NCBI RefSeq assembly: GCF_003259525.1
Contig: NZ_QLLO01000001.1
Location: 546,029 to 610,028 of the forward strand
Length of the DNA: 64,000 bases
Origin: Olleya aquimaris
Lineage (GTDB): Bacteria > Bacteroidota > Bacteroidia > Flavobacteriales > Flavobacteriaceae
Direction of reading: 5' to 3'
The position numbers and the translations under genes were made by a program. Positions 1 to 8,937 of this stretch are shown one piece after another (position 1 is the stretch's first letter; every line of letters begins with the position of its first letter). A model generated the notes under the pieces. It did not search any database. It saw only the letters and a program-made list of their open reading frames with translations, and had not been told where the DNA came from.

Positions 1-1095
1 AAATTTAGTACAGAGCATCCTGCATTAAGTAATGACCAAAAAACATTATACTTTGCAAGTGACCAGCCAGGAGGCTTTGGAGGTTTTGACCTTTATAAGG
101 TTTCCATTATGGAGGATGGTACATATGGTACACCAGAAAATCTAGGAAGCACAATTAATACTAAACATAGAGAGCAGTTTCCGTTTATTAGTAGTTTAGA
201 TGTCCTGTATTTTGCTTCAGATGGTCATCAAGGTTTTGGAGGATTAGACGTGTTTAGAAGCAATTCAGTTAACGGTAATTTTGATAAACCTGTTAATTTA
301 GGAGAGCCAATTAATAGTAATTTAGACGATTTTGCTTATGTTGTTAAAGAAAAAGAAGACAAAGGGTATGTGTCTTCTAATCGTTCTGGTTACGACAGGT
401 TATATGGTTTTGGTAGAGAAGAAAATATCTTAACAAAATACCTTGTAGAAGGTGTAGTAACAGATAAAAACAGTAAAGAACTTCTAGTAGGTGCTTTAGT
501 AACATTATTTGACGATTCCGATAGAGTATTACAAGACACTATAGTTGGTAATGATGCTACCTATTTATTTAAAATAGAACCTAATAAAAAATATAAAGTC
601 CGTGGGACACGTAAAGCTTATATTCCTCAAGATGTCGAGTTTTCAACAGATAGTAAAGGAAAAATTCAACATAATATAGAGTTGATTTTAGAGTCTTATG
701 CAGATGCTGAAGAACGAGTAAACGAAAACGAAAAAGGAGATGTGCTAATTACGTTAGACAGAATATACTTTGATTTTGATAAATCAGATATTCGTCCAGA
801 TGCTGCAAAAACACTTGATGTGTTAGTAGATATCATGAAAAAATACCCAGATATGGAGGTGGAAGTATCCTCTCATACAGATGCAAGAGGACCAGATCAA
901 TATAATTTAGATTTATCTAAACGTCGTGCAGCTTCAACAGTAGCATATATTGTAAGTCAAGGTGTATCTGCTAACCGACTTAGAAGTATTGGTTATGGAG
1001 AAATGCAACCTTTAAACCAATGTGTTAAAGAAGGAATATGTACAGACGAAGAATATGATATTAATCGTAGAAGTGAATTTAAAATTTTGAATTAG
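1..1095 (+). CDS. PD40-repeat / OmpA-family envelope protein, 5' end outside window
   Basis: The reading frame is open from base 1, so this is the last 364 residues of a longer protein; the ATG at 109 is internal. Visible in order are WD40-like PD40 beta-propeller repeats (TLYFASDQPGGFGG and LYFASDGHQGFGGLD), a carboxypeptidase-regulatory-like beta domain (around 430-690), and a C-terminal OmpA peptidoglycan-binding domain (around 750-1090) with FDFDKSDIRPDA, HTDARG, NLDLSKRRA and GYGE motifs and the closing NRRSEF. Proteins of this build anchor outer-membrane machinery to the cell wall. In Bacteroidota they are often encoded beside PorP/SprF and type IX secretion cargo, but such partners would lie outside the left edge, so that link is inference. 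A strong terminator follows. Confidence 0.9.
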   Translation, partial: KFSTEHPALSNDQKTLYFASDQPGGFGGFDLYKVSIMEDGTYGTPENLGSTINTKHREQFPFISSLDVLYFASDGHQGFGGLDVFRSNSVNGNFDKPVNLGEPINSNLDDFAYVVKEKEDKGYVSSNRSGYDRLYGFGREENILTKYLVEGVVTDKNSKELLVGALVTLFDDSDRVLQDTIVGNDATYLFKIEPNKKYKVRGTRKAYIPQDVEFSTDSKGKIQHNIELILESYADAEERVNENEKGDVLITLDRIYFDFDKSDIRPDAAKTLDVLVDIMKKYPDMEVEVSSHTDARGPDQYNLDLSKRRAASTVAYIVSQGVSANRLRSIGYGEMQPLNQCVKEGICTDEEYDINRRSEFKILN

Positions 1096-1125
1096 TAAAT
1101 TTTAGTTTCGTTTAAACAGAAACCT

Positions 1126-1170
1126 AAAAGCCTTTTAGTTAATTAATAAAACTAAAAGGCTTTTTCTTTA
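1126..1170 (+). terminator. Rho-independent terminator after the OmpA gene
   Basis: A perfect 15-base inverted repeat (1126-1140 with 1150-1164, loop of 9) is followed by a T-rich run. It ends the OmpA transcript. Its T-tract merges into the TATATTTG element at 1169. Confidence 0.85.
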
Positions 1171-1176
1171 TATTTG
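1169..1176 (+). promoter_or_regulatory. Candidate -7 promoter element for ruvB
   Basis: TATATTTG matches the Bacteroidota -7 consensus TAnnTTTG and lies 80 bases before the ruvB ATG. I see no clear TTTG -33 element at 18-21 bases upstream, where the terminator stem lies, so this is half a promoter match. Confidence 0.45.
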
Positions 1177-1256
1177 TTTTATAGAACTATTAGTTATTTC
1201 TGCATAGGCAGGAATCCACTTATAATCAAAAGATTTCCACTAACGTGGGAAATGCT

Positions 1257-2279
1257 ATGAACGAAAACCTAGACCCAACAAACGAAAATTTTTCTACAGA
1301 AGAGTTTGATGCAGAAAAGCAATTAAGACCCTTGTCATTTGATGATTTTACAGGTCAGGATCAAGTGTTGGAAAACCTTAAAATATTTGTTCAAGCAGCC
1401 AATAAAAGGGACGAAGCTTTAGACCATGCGTTGTTTCATGGACCTCCAGGATTAGGTAAAACTACTCTTGCAAATATTTTAGCAAACGAGCTAGAAGTGG
1501 GTATTAAAGTTACCTCTGGTCCAGTTTTAGACAAGCCAGGAGATTTAGCAGGTTTACTAACTAACTTAGATGATAGAGACGTTTTATTTATTGACGAAAT
1601 CCACAGGCTTAGCCCAATTGTAGAAGAGTATTTATATTCTGCAATGGAAGACTATAAAATTGATATTATGATCGAGTCTGGTCCAAATGCAAGAACCGTT
1701 CAAATCAATCTTAACCCGTTTACTTTAGTTGGTGCTACCACACGTTCGGGATTATTAACAGCTCCTATGAGAGCGCGTTTTGGTATTCAAAGCAGATTAC
1801 AATATTATAATACAGAATTGCTAACTACCATTATTCAACGTAGTGCATCTATTTTAGATGTACCAATATCTATGGAAGCTGCAATAGAAATAGCAGGACG
1901 TAGTCGTGGGACACCTAGAATTGCTAATGCCTTATTACGTCGTGTGCGTGATTTTGCACAAATAAAAGGTAATGGTAGCATCGATATTAAAATTGCAAAA
2001 TATAGCTTAGAAGCATTACATGTAGACGCCTATGGTTTAGATGAAATGGATAACAAAATCTTATCTACCATTATCGATAAATTTAAAGGTGGTCCAGTTG
2101 GTATAAGTACCATTGCAACAGCAGTATCAGAAAGTACAGAAACAATTGAAGAAGTTTATGAACCCTTTTTAATTCAACAAGGCTTTATTATGCGAACACC
2201 TCGTGGTCGTGAAGTCACAGAATTAGCCTATAAGCACTTAGGAAAAATTAAAGGACCTACACAAGGTGGATTGTTTTAA
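1257..2279 (+). CDS. ruvB: Holliday junction branch-migration ATPase RuvB
   Basis: RuvB is the hexameric AAA+ motor that, with RuvA, drives branch migration of Holliday junctions during recombinational repair. The 340-residue product has Walker [10 protein letters not shown] (62-70), Walker B LFIDEIH (110-116), sensor 1 GATTRSG (159-165), an ARFG arginine-finger segment (about 173-176) and the C-terminal winged-helix region with TPRGREVT, all in normal order and at normal length. An in-frame GTG at 1245 would add four residues; I prefer the ATG at 1257 because the protein then begins MNENLDPTN, as in relatives. The partner ruvA is at 34.4 kb, so the two are not in one operon. Confidence 0.97.
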   Translation: MNENLDPTNENFSTEEFDAEKQLRPLSFDDFTGQDQVLENLKIFVQAANKRDEALDHALFHGPPGLGKTTLANILANELEVGIKVTSGPVLDKPGDLAGLLTNLDDRDVLFIDEIHRLSPIVEEYLYSAMEDYKIDIMIESGPNARTVQINLNPFTLVGATTRSGLLTAPMRARFGIQSRLQYYNTELLTTIIQRSASILDVPISMEAAIEIAGRSRGTPRIANALLRRVRDFAQIKGNGSIDIKIAKYSLEALHVDAYGLDEMDNKILSTIIDKFKGGPVGISTIATAVSESTETIEEVYEPFLIQQGFIMRTPRGREVTELAYKHLGKIKGPTQGGLF

Positions 2280-2339
2280 TATCGCATCATTATAAACTGA
2301 AATATCAGATACTAGAATTTCTTTCTTATTAATGCTGCT

Positions 2340-2363
2340 GTCAGTCTGAGCGTAGTCGAAGAC
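2340..2363 (+). repeat. Dispersed intergenic repeat, copy A
   Basis: Contains CTGAGCGTAGTCGAAG, the core of a family of six related 23-26-base elements in this window. It ends 16 bases before the P450 start codon. Confidence 0.8.
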
Positions 2364-2379
2364 TCTTTATAAAAGATAA

Positions 2380-3711
2380 ATGAAAAAGAAAATACCAGAA
2401 GTTTCACTACTAAAATTCATTAAGCATTCACTAGAAATTCTTAAAAATCCATTACCCTTTCACAATAAAAATTTTACTCAAAAAGGCGATATTTTCAAGT
2501 TAAACGTTGGCTTTAATTCTAAAATATATTTTTGTCGTGACGCAGGTCTTGCCCAATATGTACTTCAAAAAAATCAAAAAAATTACGTTAAGTCTTCAAT
2601 TCAAACAGTAGATTTAGTCAAATATGTCGGAGAAGGATTGCTAACTTCTGAAGGTGAAAAATGGAAAAAGCAACGTAAAATGATGCAACCAGCTTTTCAT
2701 AAAAAGCAATTGCAAAATTTACTTAGCGAAATGCAAAACACCATAGTTTCAGAATTTAAAAAAATTGAAACTAAAAAGACCATAGATATCTATCCATTAC
2801 TTAATGATTTAGCATTTCAAACGGTTGTAAAATCTCTGTTTACGCAAGCTGCAAATACTAAAGATATGGAACGCCTTCAGTTTATTACTGAAGCTAATCA
2901 ACGAATGTTGGTTAAAGAATTGCGTCAACCTTACTTAGGTTGGTGGTTTAAGATTGGTGGTCAATTAAAAAAGCATTTAAAATTGTCTGAAGAAGCTAGA
3001 ACAATTTTGAAACAGATAGTTGAAGAAAGGAAAGCATCAGGAAAACGTTATGATGATTTGTTGGACATGCTATTAGAAACCAAATACGAAGACGGTAAAG
3101 GTATGAGTGAAGAGCAGCTTATAGATGAAATATTAATCATATTTACAGCAGGACACGAAACCACTGCAAATGCATTAACCTTTACCTTTCAATTGTTGGC
3201 AAAGCACCCAGAATGGCAAAAAAAAATTTATGAAGAATGGCAGAATCTAGGAGGAGACAAAACCGATGTAATGACGCGTATTTCTACATCCAAAGTATGC
3301 CAACAAGTTTTAGAAGAATCTTTACGCTTGTATCCTCCAGCTTATTTTATAGATCGCGTCAATATTAAAGCAGATAATTTTAATGATTTACAGTTTGAGC
3401 CTGGTTGTAATTTATTGTTCTCGGTTTACGAAATGCATAGGCATCCAAAGCTATGGAAGCAACCAGAACACTTTTTACCAGAACGATTTGCAGATGGAGG
3501 TCGTCAATATTCAGCACAATACTTTCCCTTTGGAGCAGGTCCACGTAAATGTATTGGAAATAACTTTGCGATGTTTGAAATGATTATAGCTGTAACAGAA
3601 CTAATCAAAAACTATAAAATAATTCCAGAATTTAAAGAAATTGGTATTACGCCTTTAATTACTTTAAAACCTAAAAACGCGTATCTTAGATTTGAGACTA
3701 GGGTCTTGTAA
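2380..3711 (+). CDS. Cytochrome P450
   Basis: A 443-residue soluble P450 mono-oxygenase. The I-helix oxygen-activation motif AGHETT lies near 258-263, the K-helix ExxR (EESLR) at 312-316, and the haem-binding loop FPFGAGPRKCIG places the cysteine thiolate ligand at residue 391. All catalytic landmarks are intact. There is no N-terminal membrane anchor and no fused reductase; ferredoxin and reductase partners are not encoded nearby, so redox supply must come from elsewhere. The substrate cannot be read from sequence; carotenoid, fatty-acid or terpene hydroxylation are all possible. The gene stands between ruvB and queG with no functional link to either, and a dispersed repeat precedes its start. 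Confidence 0.95.
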   Translation: MKKKIPEVSLLKFIKHSLEILKNPLPFHNKNFTQKGDIFKLNVGFNSKIYFCRDAGLAQYVLQKNQKNYVKSSIQTVDLVKYVGEGLLTSEGEKWKKQRKMMQPAFHKKQLQNLLSEMQNTIVSEFKKIETKKTIDIYPLLNDLAFQTVVKSLFTQAANTKDMERLQFITEANQRMLVKELRQPYLGWWFKIGGQLKKHLKLSEEARTILKQIVEERKASGKRYDDLLDMLLETKYEDGKGMSEEQLIDEILIIFTAGHETTANALTFTFQLLAKHPEWQKKIYEEWQNLGGDKTDVMTRISTSKVCQQVLEESLRLYPPAYFIDRVNIKADNFNDLQFEPGCNLLFSVYEMHRHPKLWKQPEHFLPERFADGGRQYSAQYFPFGAGPRKCIGNNFAMFEMIIAVTELIKNYKIIPEFKEIGITPLITLKPKNAYLRFETRVL

Positions 3712-3753
3712 TTTATTATATATAGAGAAGAAATAAAATGTATAGTAATAAAG

Positions 3754-3776
3754 CACTTCGACAAGCTCAGTGTGAC
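3754..3776 (-). repeat. Dispersed intergenic repeat, copy B (inverted)
   Basis: Reverse-orientation member of the repeat family; on the minus strand it reads CTGAGCTTGTCGAAG. With copy C it forms an inverted pair separated by 16 bases. Confidence 0.8.
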
Positions 3777-3792
3777 AAAAAGAAGTTTAACT

Positions 3793-3815
3793 GTCAGTCT
3801 GAGCCTGTCGAAGAC
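3793..3815 (+). repeat. Dispersed intergenic repeat, copy C
   Basis: Contains CTGAGCCTGTCGAAG. About 18 of 23 positions can pair with copy B, giving a long imperfect hairpin between the P450 gene and queG. It ends 21 bases before the queG start codon. Confidence 0.8.
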
Positions 3816-3836
3816 TTTTGAAGCAATAACATACAA

Positions 3837-4763
3837 TTGAACAATAAAGCTAAATACACGCAACAAATAAAAGCAGAAGCCAAGCGCCTAGGGTTTTTGT
3901 CTTGTGGTATTAGCAAAGCAGGCTTTTTAGAAGTAGAAGCGCCAAGATTAGAAAAATGGTTAAATAACAATATGCATGGCGAAATGCAATACATGGAAAA
4001 CCATTTTGATAAACGCTTAGACCCAACCAAATTGGTTGAGGATTCTAAAAGTGTGATTTCGTTATTGCTCAATTACTATCCAAGCCAAGAGCAAACAGAT
4101 AATAGCTATAAAATATCCAAATATGCTTATGGAAACGATTATCACCACGTTATAAAATCAAAACTAAAAGAGTTAACACATTTTATTCAAGATGAAATAG
4201 GTGAAGTGTCAGGTCGTGCTTTTGTGGACTCTGCTCCAGTTTTAGATAAAGCTTGGGCTGCAAAATCTGGACTAGGGTGGATAGGAAAACATAGTAATTT
4301 ATTAACGCAACAAGTAGGTTCATTTTATTTTATAGCAGAACTAATTATCGATTTAGAACTGGAGTATGATCATGCAACAACAGACCATTGTGGGACTTGC
4401 ACAGCCTGTATTGATGCCTGTCCAACTCAAGCTATTACAGAACCTTACATAGTTGATGGTAGTAAATGTATTAGTTATTTTACTATTGAATTAAAGGAAA
4501 ATATCCCTACAGAATTTAAAGGAAAAATGGACGATTGGATGTTTGGTTGTGATGTCTGTCAAGACGTGTGTCCTTGGAATAAGTTTTCTAAACCACACAA
4601 CGAGCCATTATTTAATCCACATCCAGAGTTATTAGAAATGACAAAAAAAGATTGGGAAGAGATTACTGAAGATGTGTTTAAAAAAGTGTTTCAAAAATCT
4701 GCTGTAAAGCGAACTAAGTTTTCTGGTTTACAGCGAAATATTAGTTTTTTAAAACCAAATTAG
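3837..4763 (+). CDS. queG: Epoxyqueuosine reductase QueG
   Basis: QueG is the cobalamin-dependent iron-sulfur enzyme that reduces epoxyqueuosine to queuosine at the wobble base of GUN-decoding tRNAs. The 308-residue product has two 4Fe-4S motifs, [12 protein letters not shown] (cysteines 185, 188, 191, 195) and CDVCQDVCP (cysteines 238, 241, 245), and the N-terminal SCGISKAG and HGEMQYM segments of the family. The start is TTG at 3837, about 20 bases after repeat copy C; no in-frame ATG lies close by without cutting conserved residues. It runs tail to tail into the LacI-type gene and overlaps its 3' end by 23 bases. Confidence 0.95.
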   Translation: MNNKAKYTQQIKAEAKRLGFLSCGISKAGFLEVEAPRLEKWLNNNMHGEMQYMENHFDKRLDPTKLVEDSKSVISLLLNYYPSQEQTDNSYKISKYAYGNDYHHVIKSKLKELTHFIQDEIGEVSGRAFVDSAPVLDKAWAAKSGLGWIGKHSNLLTQQVGSFYFIAELIIDLELEYDHATTDHCGTCTACIDACPTQAITEPYIVDGSKCISYFTIELKENIPTEFKGKMDDWMFGCDVCQDVCPWNKFSKPHNEPLFNPHPELLEMTKKDWEEITEDVFKKVFQKSAVKRTKFSGLQRNISFLKPN

Positions 4764-5781
4764 TAGATTCTCGTTTAATAAGTTTAGTATTAAGCTCTAT
4801 TATTTTTGGAATGATAGGCTCATCTTTTTTAACTTTTTTAATTTCTTTATATAATTGTTTAAAAGCTGTTTTACCCATTAAATAACCTGGTTGGTCAATG
4901 GTACTTAAAGTGGGAGAGATTACAGAAGACATAAACCAATTACTAAAGCCAACAATAGAAATATCTTCTGGAATTTTAACTCCTAATTTATTAAATTCAG
5001 AAATAGCTCCAATTGCAACTAAATCTGTATTAATAAAAATGCCATCAACATCATCATGATCTTCTAATAATTGTTTAGCGGTATTTTTACCATCTTCAAA
5101 ACTAGTGTCTCCACAGTCACATATATAGACTAAAGAAGGGTCGTAAGGCAAGTTGTTATCCAATAAGGCTTTCTTGTAACCAAGAAACCTGTCTATTGAG
5201 TTTTGTGGTAAAAGCGGTCCTCTAAAATGAGCAATTCTTTTACAACCAATATCAATCAAGTGTTGCGTAGCTGCATAAGCAGCTTTCCTGTCGTCAATTA
5301 TAACTTTAGAGCATTTAACAATTTTAGCTATTTTATCAAACATCACGATTGGTTTGTCTTGATCAATAACCTCATTTAAATGTTTAAAATCTGCAGTACC
5401 ATTTGCTAAAGAAATTAAAATACCATCAACACGTTGACTTAATAATAAGTCCAGTTGTTTTTTCTCCAGCTCATAAGATTCGTTAGACTGAAGTATAATT
5501 ACCAAAAACCCTTTTTTTTCAGCTTGTTCAACAATTCCCTTAATAACATTCGAAAAAAAGTGATGAACAATTTCTGGGATTATTAATCCTATTGTTTTGG
5601 ATTCTTTATTTCTTAAATTAACAGCAAAAGAATTTGGTTTATAATTAAGCGTTTTTGCAAGTTCTTTTACTAAACCTTTAGTTTTATTACTTATATCTGG
5701 ATAATCTTTTAAAGCTTTAGAAACTGTTGTAACAGAAATATTTAGTTGTTCTGCAATTTGTTTAAGGGTAACAGGTTTCAT
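4741..5781 (-). CDS. LacI-family transcriptional regulator of the sugar locus
   Basis: A 346-residue regulator with an N-terminal LacI helix-turn-helix and hinge (about 3-55; [17 protein letters not shown], then [12 protein letters not shown]) followed by a periplasmic-binding-protein-like effector domain (about 60-335). It is divergent from the sugar porter at 6001. Two near-palindromes of LacI type (5824-5839 and 5904-5919) lie in the 219-base gap, and related perfect palindromes precede susC and the second kinase gene, so it most likely controls the whole locus and itself. The effector is inferred to be a sugar of the pathway, such as sucrose, fructose or a phosphate ester; the sequence does not say which. 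Its 3' end overlaps queG. Confidence 0.93.
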   Translation of the reverse strand: MKPVTLKQIAEQLNISVTTVSKALKDYPDISNKTKGLVKELAKTLNYKPNSFAVNLRNKESKTIGLIIPEIVHHFFSNVIKGIVEQAEKKGFLVIILQSNESYELEKKQLDLLLSQRVDGILISLANGTADFKHLNEVIDQDKPIVMFDKIAKIVKCSKVIIDDRKAAYAATQHLIDIGCKRIAHFRGPLLPQNSIDRFLGYKKALLDNNLPYDPSLVYICDCGDTSFEDGKNTAKQLLEDHDDVDGIFINTDLVAIGAISEFNKLGVKIPEDISIVGFSNWFMSSVISPTLSTIDQPGYLMGKTAFKQLYKEIKKVKKDEPIIPKIIELNTKLIKRESTNLVLKN

Positions 5782-5800
5782 TTTATATGATATTTTAGAA

Positions 5801-5808
5801 TAAATATA
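5801..5808 (-). promoter_or_regulatory. Candidate -7 element for the lacI-type gene
   Basis: On the minus strand this reads TATATTTA, one base from TAnnTTTG, 20 bases before the start codon. The palindrome at 5824-5839 covers the place where the -33 element would lie, which would suit autorepression. Confidence 0.4.
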
Positions 5809-5823
5809 GTAAAAATTAATGAA

Positions 5824-5839
5824 ACGAAAATAGTTTCGT
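5824..5839. promoter_or_regulatory. LacI-type operator candidate, regulator promoter
   Basis: ACGAAAATAGTTTCGT is a 16-base palindrome with one mismatched pair. The half-site CGAAA is shared with the sites at 5904 and 10119. It lies directly upstream of the regulator gene. Confidence 0.6.
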
Positions 5840-5903
5840 AAAAAACTAAATTATTTAGTAAAGGTTAGAATATAATTAGTTCTAAAATTGAATTGAATTT
5901 AAA

Positions 5904-5919
5904 ACGAAAACGATTTCGG
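5904..5919. promoter_or_regulatory. LacI-type operator candidate, sugar porter promoter
   Basis: The core CGAAAACGATTTCG (5905-5918) is a palindrome with a single mismatched pair and a central CG, as is typical of LacI-family operators. It lies 82 bases before the porter start. Confidence 0.7.
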
Positions 5920-6000
5920 TATGTAAATAGTCATTTTAAATAGATAATTTTTATTCAATGTTTAAAGTTTCTCTATTTTGGTTTTCTAAACCTTAAAACC

Positions 6001-7329
6001 ATGAATAAAAAAATATTAATTTGGTCCATAACAGCTGCACTAGCAGGATTTCTATTTGGATTTGATACCGTTGTAATTTCTGGTGCAGATAAAAAATTGC
6101 AAGCTCTTTGGGGTTCTTCAGATGCTTTTCATGGCTCTGTAGTAATGGCAATGGCACTTTGGGGAACTGTTGTTGGAGCTTTATTTGGAGGCATTCCAAC
6201 CAATAGATTAGGACGTAAAAACACCTTATTAATTATAGGTATTTTATATACAGTTTCAGCAATAGGTTCCGCTTTTGCTAATGACCCTTTTACATTTGCG
6301 TTTTTTAGATTTATTGGCGGTTTAGGTGTTGGTGCTTCTACCATTGCAGCTCCAGCATATATTTCTGAAATTGCTCCTGCAAAAGATAGAGGAAGACTAG
6401 TGGCTTTGTACCAGTTTAATATTGTATTCGGAATTCTAGTTGCTTTTCTATCTAATTATTTATTAAACGGAATTGGAGAAAATGCTTGGCGATGGATGGT
6501 AGGTGTGGAAGCTATACCTGCAATAATTTATACGTTATTTATGTTAAGCGTCCCAAAAAGTCCAAGATGGTTAATTTCAAAATTTAGAAATGATGAAGCA
6601 AAAAAAGTTTTGTCTATAATTAATCCTGAAGCAGATCCTGAAAAACTCTTGTTGGAAATAAATAACTCTAACAATCTGGAAGGCACAAAAAAAGAAAATA
6701 TTTTTTTGAAAAAATATAGGTTTCCGTTAACCTTAGTATTTTTAATCGCCATGTTTAATCAGTTGTCTGGTATTAACGCGTTTTTGTATTACGCACCCAG
6801 AATTTTTGAAGAGGCAGGTTTAGGAGAAAGTACAGCATTGTTAAGTAGTATTGGTGTAGGGGTTACAAATTTAGTATTTACACTATTAGGTGTGTTTTTA
6901 ATTGATAGGTTAGGACGTAAAACATTAATGTATATTGGTTCTATTGGTTATATAATTTCTTTAAGTCTAGTGGCTTGTGCTTTTTTCTTTGGTTGGACAG
7001 GTATGGCAGTTCCTATCTTTTTATTCTTATTTATAGCAGCACATGCTATTGGTCAAGGTGCAGTAATATGGGTATTTATTTCCGAAATTTTCCCTAATCA
7101 TTTACGTGCCTCAGGTCAATCGTTTGGTAGTTCCACACATTGGTTTTTAGCAGCATTAATTCCTGCATTAATTCCTATGTTATTTTCTACAATTGGAGCT
7201 GGAGTTGTATTCTTATTTTTTGCAATTATGATGGTTTTTCAGTTATTATTTGTAATTTTTATGATGCCAGAAACCAAAGGAGTCTCACTTGAAGAATTAA
7301 GTAAAAAATTGATAAAAGATGAAAAATAG
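6001..7329 (+). CDS. Sugar porter family MFS transporter
   Basis: A 442-residue inner-membrane sugar transporter of the MFS sugar-porter family (XylE/GLUT type), about 12 membrane helices. Family marks are GFDTVVISGA in helix 1, NRLGRKN between helices 2 and 3, PKSPRWLISK after helix 6, QLSGINAFLYYAP in helix 7, DRLGRKT between helices 8 and 9, and PETKG near the end. It opens the first plus-strand operon and overlaps the GH32 gene by 11 bases (translational coupling). With a beta-fructosidase and a fructokinase behind it, fructose or glucose released from a fructoside is the likely substrate; that is inference from context. Confidence 0.93.
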   Translation: MNKKILIWSITAALAGFLFGFDTVVISGADKKLQALWGSSDAFHGSVVMAMALWGTVVGALFGGIPTNRLGRKNTLLIIGILYTVSAIGSAFANDPFTFAFFRFIGGLGVGASTIAAPAYISEIAPAKDRGRLVALYQFNIVFGILVAFLSNYLLNGIGENAWRWMVGVEAIPAIIYTLFMLSVPKSPRWLISKFRNDEAKKVLSIINPEADPEKLLLEINNSNNLEGTKKENIFLKKYRFPLTLVFLIAMFNQLSGINAFLYYAPRIFEEAGLGESTALLSSIGVGVTNLVFTLLGVFLIDRLGRKTLMYIGSIGYIISLSLVACAFFFGWTGMAVPIFLFLFIAAHAIGQGAVIWVFISEIFPNHLRASGQSFGSSTHWFLAALIPALIPMLFSTIGAGVVFLFFAIMMVFQLLFVIFMMPETKGVSLEELSKKLIKDEK

Positions 7330-8929
7330 AATACACAATTTATTAATCCTAGTTTTAGTATTATCACTAATAGTTACAAGTTGTAAAAAAAAGGAAGCAG
7401 CTGAAAAAACTAAAACAGATGTTTCATTAAATTCAACTACTGAAGAAACATTATATAGACCAAATTTTCATTTTACACCAAAAGCAAATTGGATGAATGA
7501 TCCTAATGGTATGTTCTATTTAAACGGAAAATATCACTTATATTTTCAGTATTATCCAGACGGAAATGTTTGGGGTCCTATGCATTGGGGACATGCAATT
7601 AGTAAAGACATGATTACTTGGGAAGAACAACAAATAGCACTTTATCCAGATGATTTAGGGTTAATTTTTTCTGGAAGTGCTGTGGTTGACCATAATAATA
7701 CTTCAGGCTTTGGTAAAGATGGTATTACACCAATTATTGCCATGTTTACACATCATAATATGCAAGGCGAAAAGGATGGTACTTTAGACTTTCAAACGCA
7801 GTCTATCGCTTATTCATTAGACGAAGGGTTGACTTGGACTAAGTATGATAAAAACCCAGTGATTTCAAATCCTGGAATTAAAGATTTTAGAGACCCTAAA
7901 GTAATTTGGGATAATAAGACTAATAAATGGATTATGGTTTTGGCAGCAGCAGATAAAATCATGTTTTATAGCTCTGCAAATCTAAAAGACTGGACTTTAG
8001 AGTCAGATTTTGGTAAAGATTTAGGACAACATGATGGTATGTGGGAATGTCCAGATTTATTTCCTATTAAGGTTGAAGGAAGCGATATTACCAAATGGGT
8101 ATTAATTGTTAGCATAAATCCAGCAGCACCAAATGGAGGTAGTGGTACACAATATTTTATTGGTGATTTTGATGGTAAAAAGTTTTCTGTAGATGCAGAT
8201 TTTAATAAACAACTACAACAAGAAAAAGCGGTTTGGATAGATTACGGCAGAGATAATTATGCAGGCGTGACATGGTCTAATATACCAAAAAACGATGGTA
8301 GAAAATTGTTTATGGGATGGATGTCTAATTGGGAATATGCCAGAGACGTACCAACCGAAACTTGGAGAAGCACTATGACCATTGCAAGAGAATTGAAGCT
8401 TAAAAAATCTGACAATGGTTACTTGTTAGTTTCTAACCCAGTAACTGAGCTGTATAAACATGTATCAAAAACTATTAAAAAGGACTCACTTATTGTTAAA
8501 AAACAAGAAGATATTATTTCTAAAAACAAAATAGACTTAGCACGTTTAATAGTGGAGTTGCAAATAAATAATTTAAAAGAAGAACAATACACATTTTTGT
8601 TTCATAATAAATTTGGAGATACGCTTTCATTTGGATTAGATAATAAAAACAAGCTTTATTTTTTAAACAGACAAAAATCTGGAAAAGTAGATTTTTCAGA
8701 AAAATTTGCCAATACCATTTCAAAAGCCAAAAAAGGAAATACTTCAAACAATTTGAAAGTACAAGTCCTGTTAGATAAAACATCTATTGAAGTATTTTAT
8801 AATAATGGAGAAACCGTATTTACAGAGTTGTTTTTTCCTAACCAACCATTTGAAACTTTATCTATAATGTCTTCAGATGAAAAGTTAATTTTAGAAAATA
8901 TAAAAATTGAAGAATTAAAGTTAAACTAA
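7319..8929 (+). CDS. GH32 beta-fructosidase lipoprotein (sucrose/fructan hydrolase)
   Basis: A 536-residue glycoside hydrolase of family 32 that removes terminal beta-fructosyl units from sucrose or fructans with retention. The five-bladed propeller carries the three family acids: nucleophile D61 in NWMNDPNG, D192 in FRDPK (transition-state stabiliser) and E243 in WECPD (acid/base). A C-terminal beta-sandwich follows (about 390-530). The N-terminus is a lipoprotein signal with lipobox VTSC (C22), so the enzyme works in the periplasm or on the outer membrane. Exo-levanase, exo-inulinase and invertase cannot be told apart from sequence alone. It overlaps the porter gene and is 8 bases from the fructokinase gene. 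Confidence 0.94.
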   Translation: MKNRIHNLLILVLVLSLIVTSCKKKEAAEKTKTDVSLNSTTEETLYRPNFHFTPKANWMNDPNGMFYLNGKYHLYFQYYPDGNVWGPMHWGHAISKDMITWEEQQIALYPDDLGLIFSGSAVVDHNNTSGFGKDGITPIIAMFTHHNMQGEKDGTLDFQTQSIAYSLDEGLTWTKYDKNPVISNPGIKDFRDPKVIWDNKTNKWIMVLAAADKIMFYSSANLKDWTLESDFGKDLGQHDGMWECPDLFPIKVEGSDITKWVLIVSINPAAPNGGSGTQYFIGDFDGKKFSVDADFNKQLQQEKAVWIDYGRDNYAGVTWSNIPKNDGRKLFMGWMSNWEYARDVPTETWRSTMTIARELKLKKSDNGYLLVSNPVTELYKHVSKTIKKDSLIVKKQEDIISKNKIDLARLIVELQINNLKEEQYTFLFHNKFGDTLSFGLDNKNKLYFLNRQKSGKVDFSEKFANTISKAKKGNTSNNLKVQVLLDKTSIEVFYNNGETVFTELFFPNQPFETLSIMSSDEKLILENIKIEELKLN

Positions 8930-8937
8930 TTAAGAGT

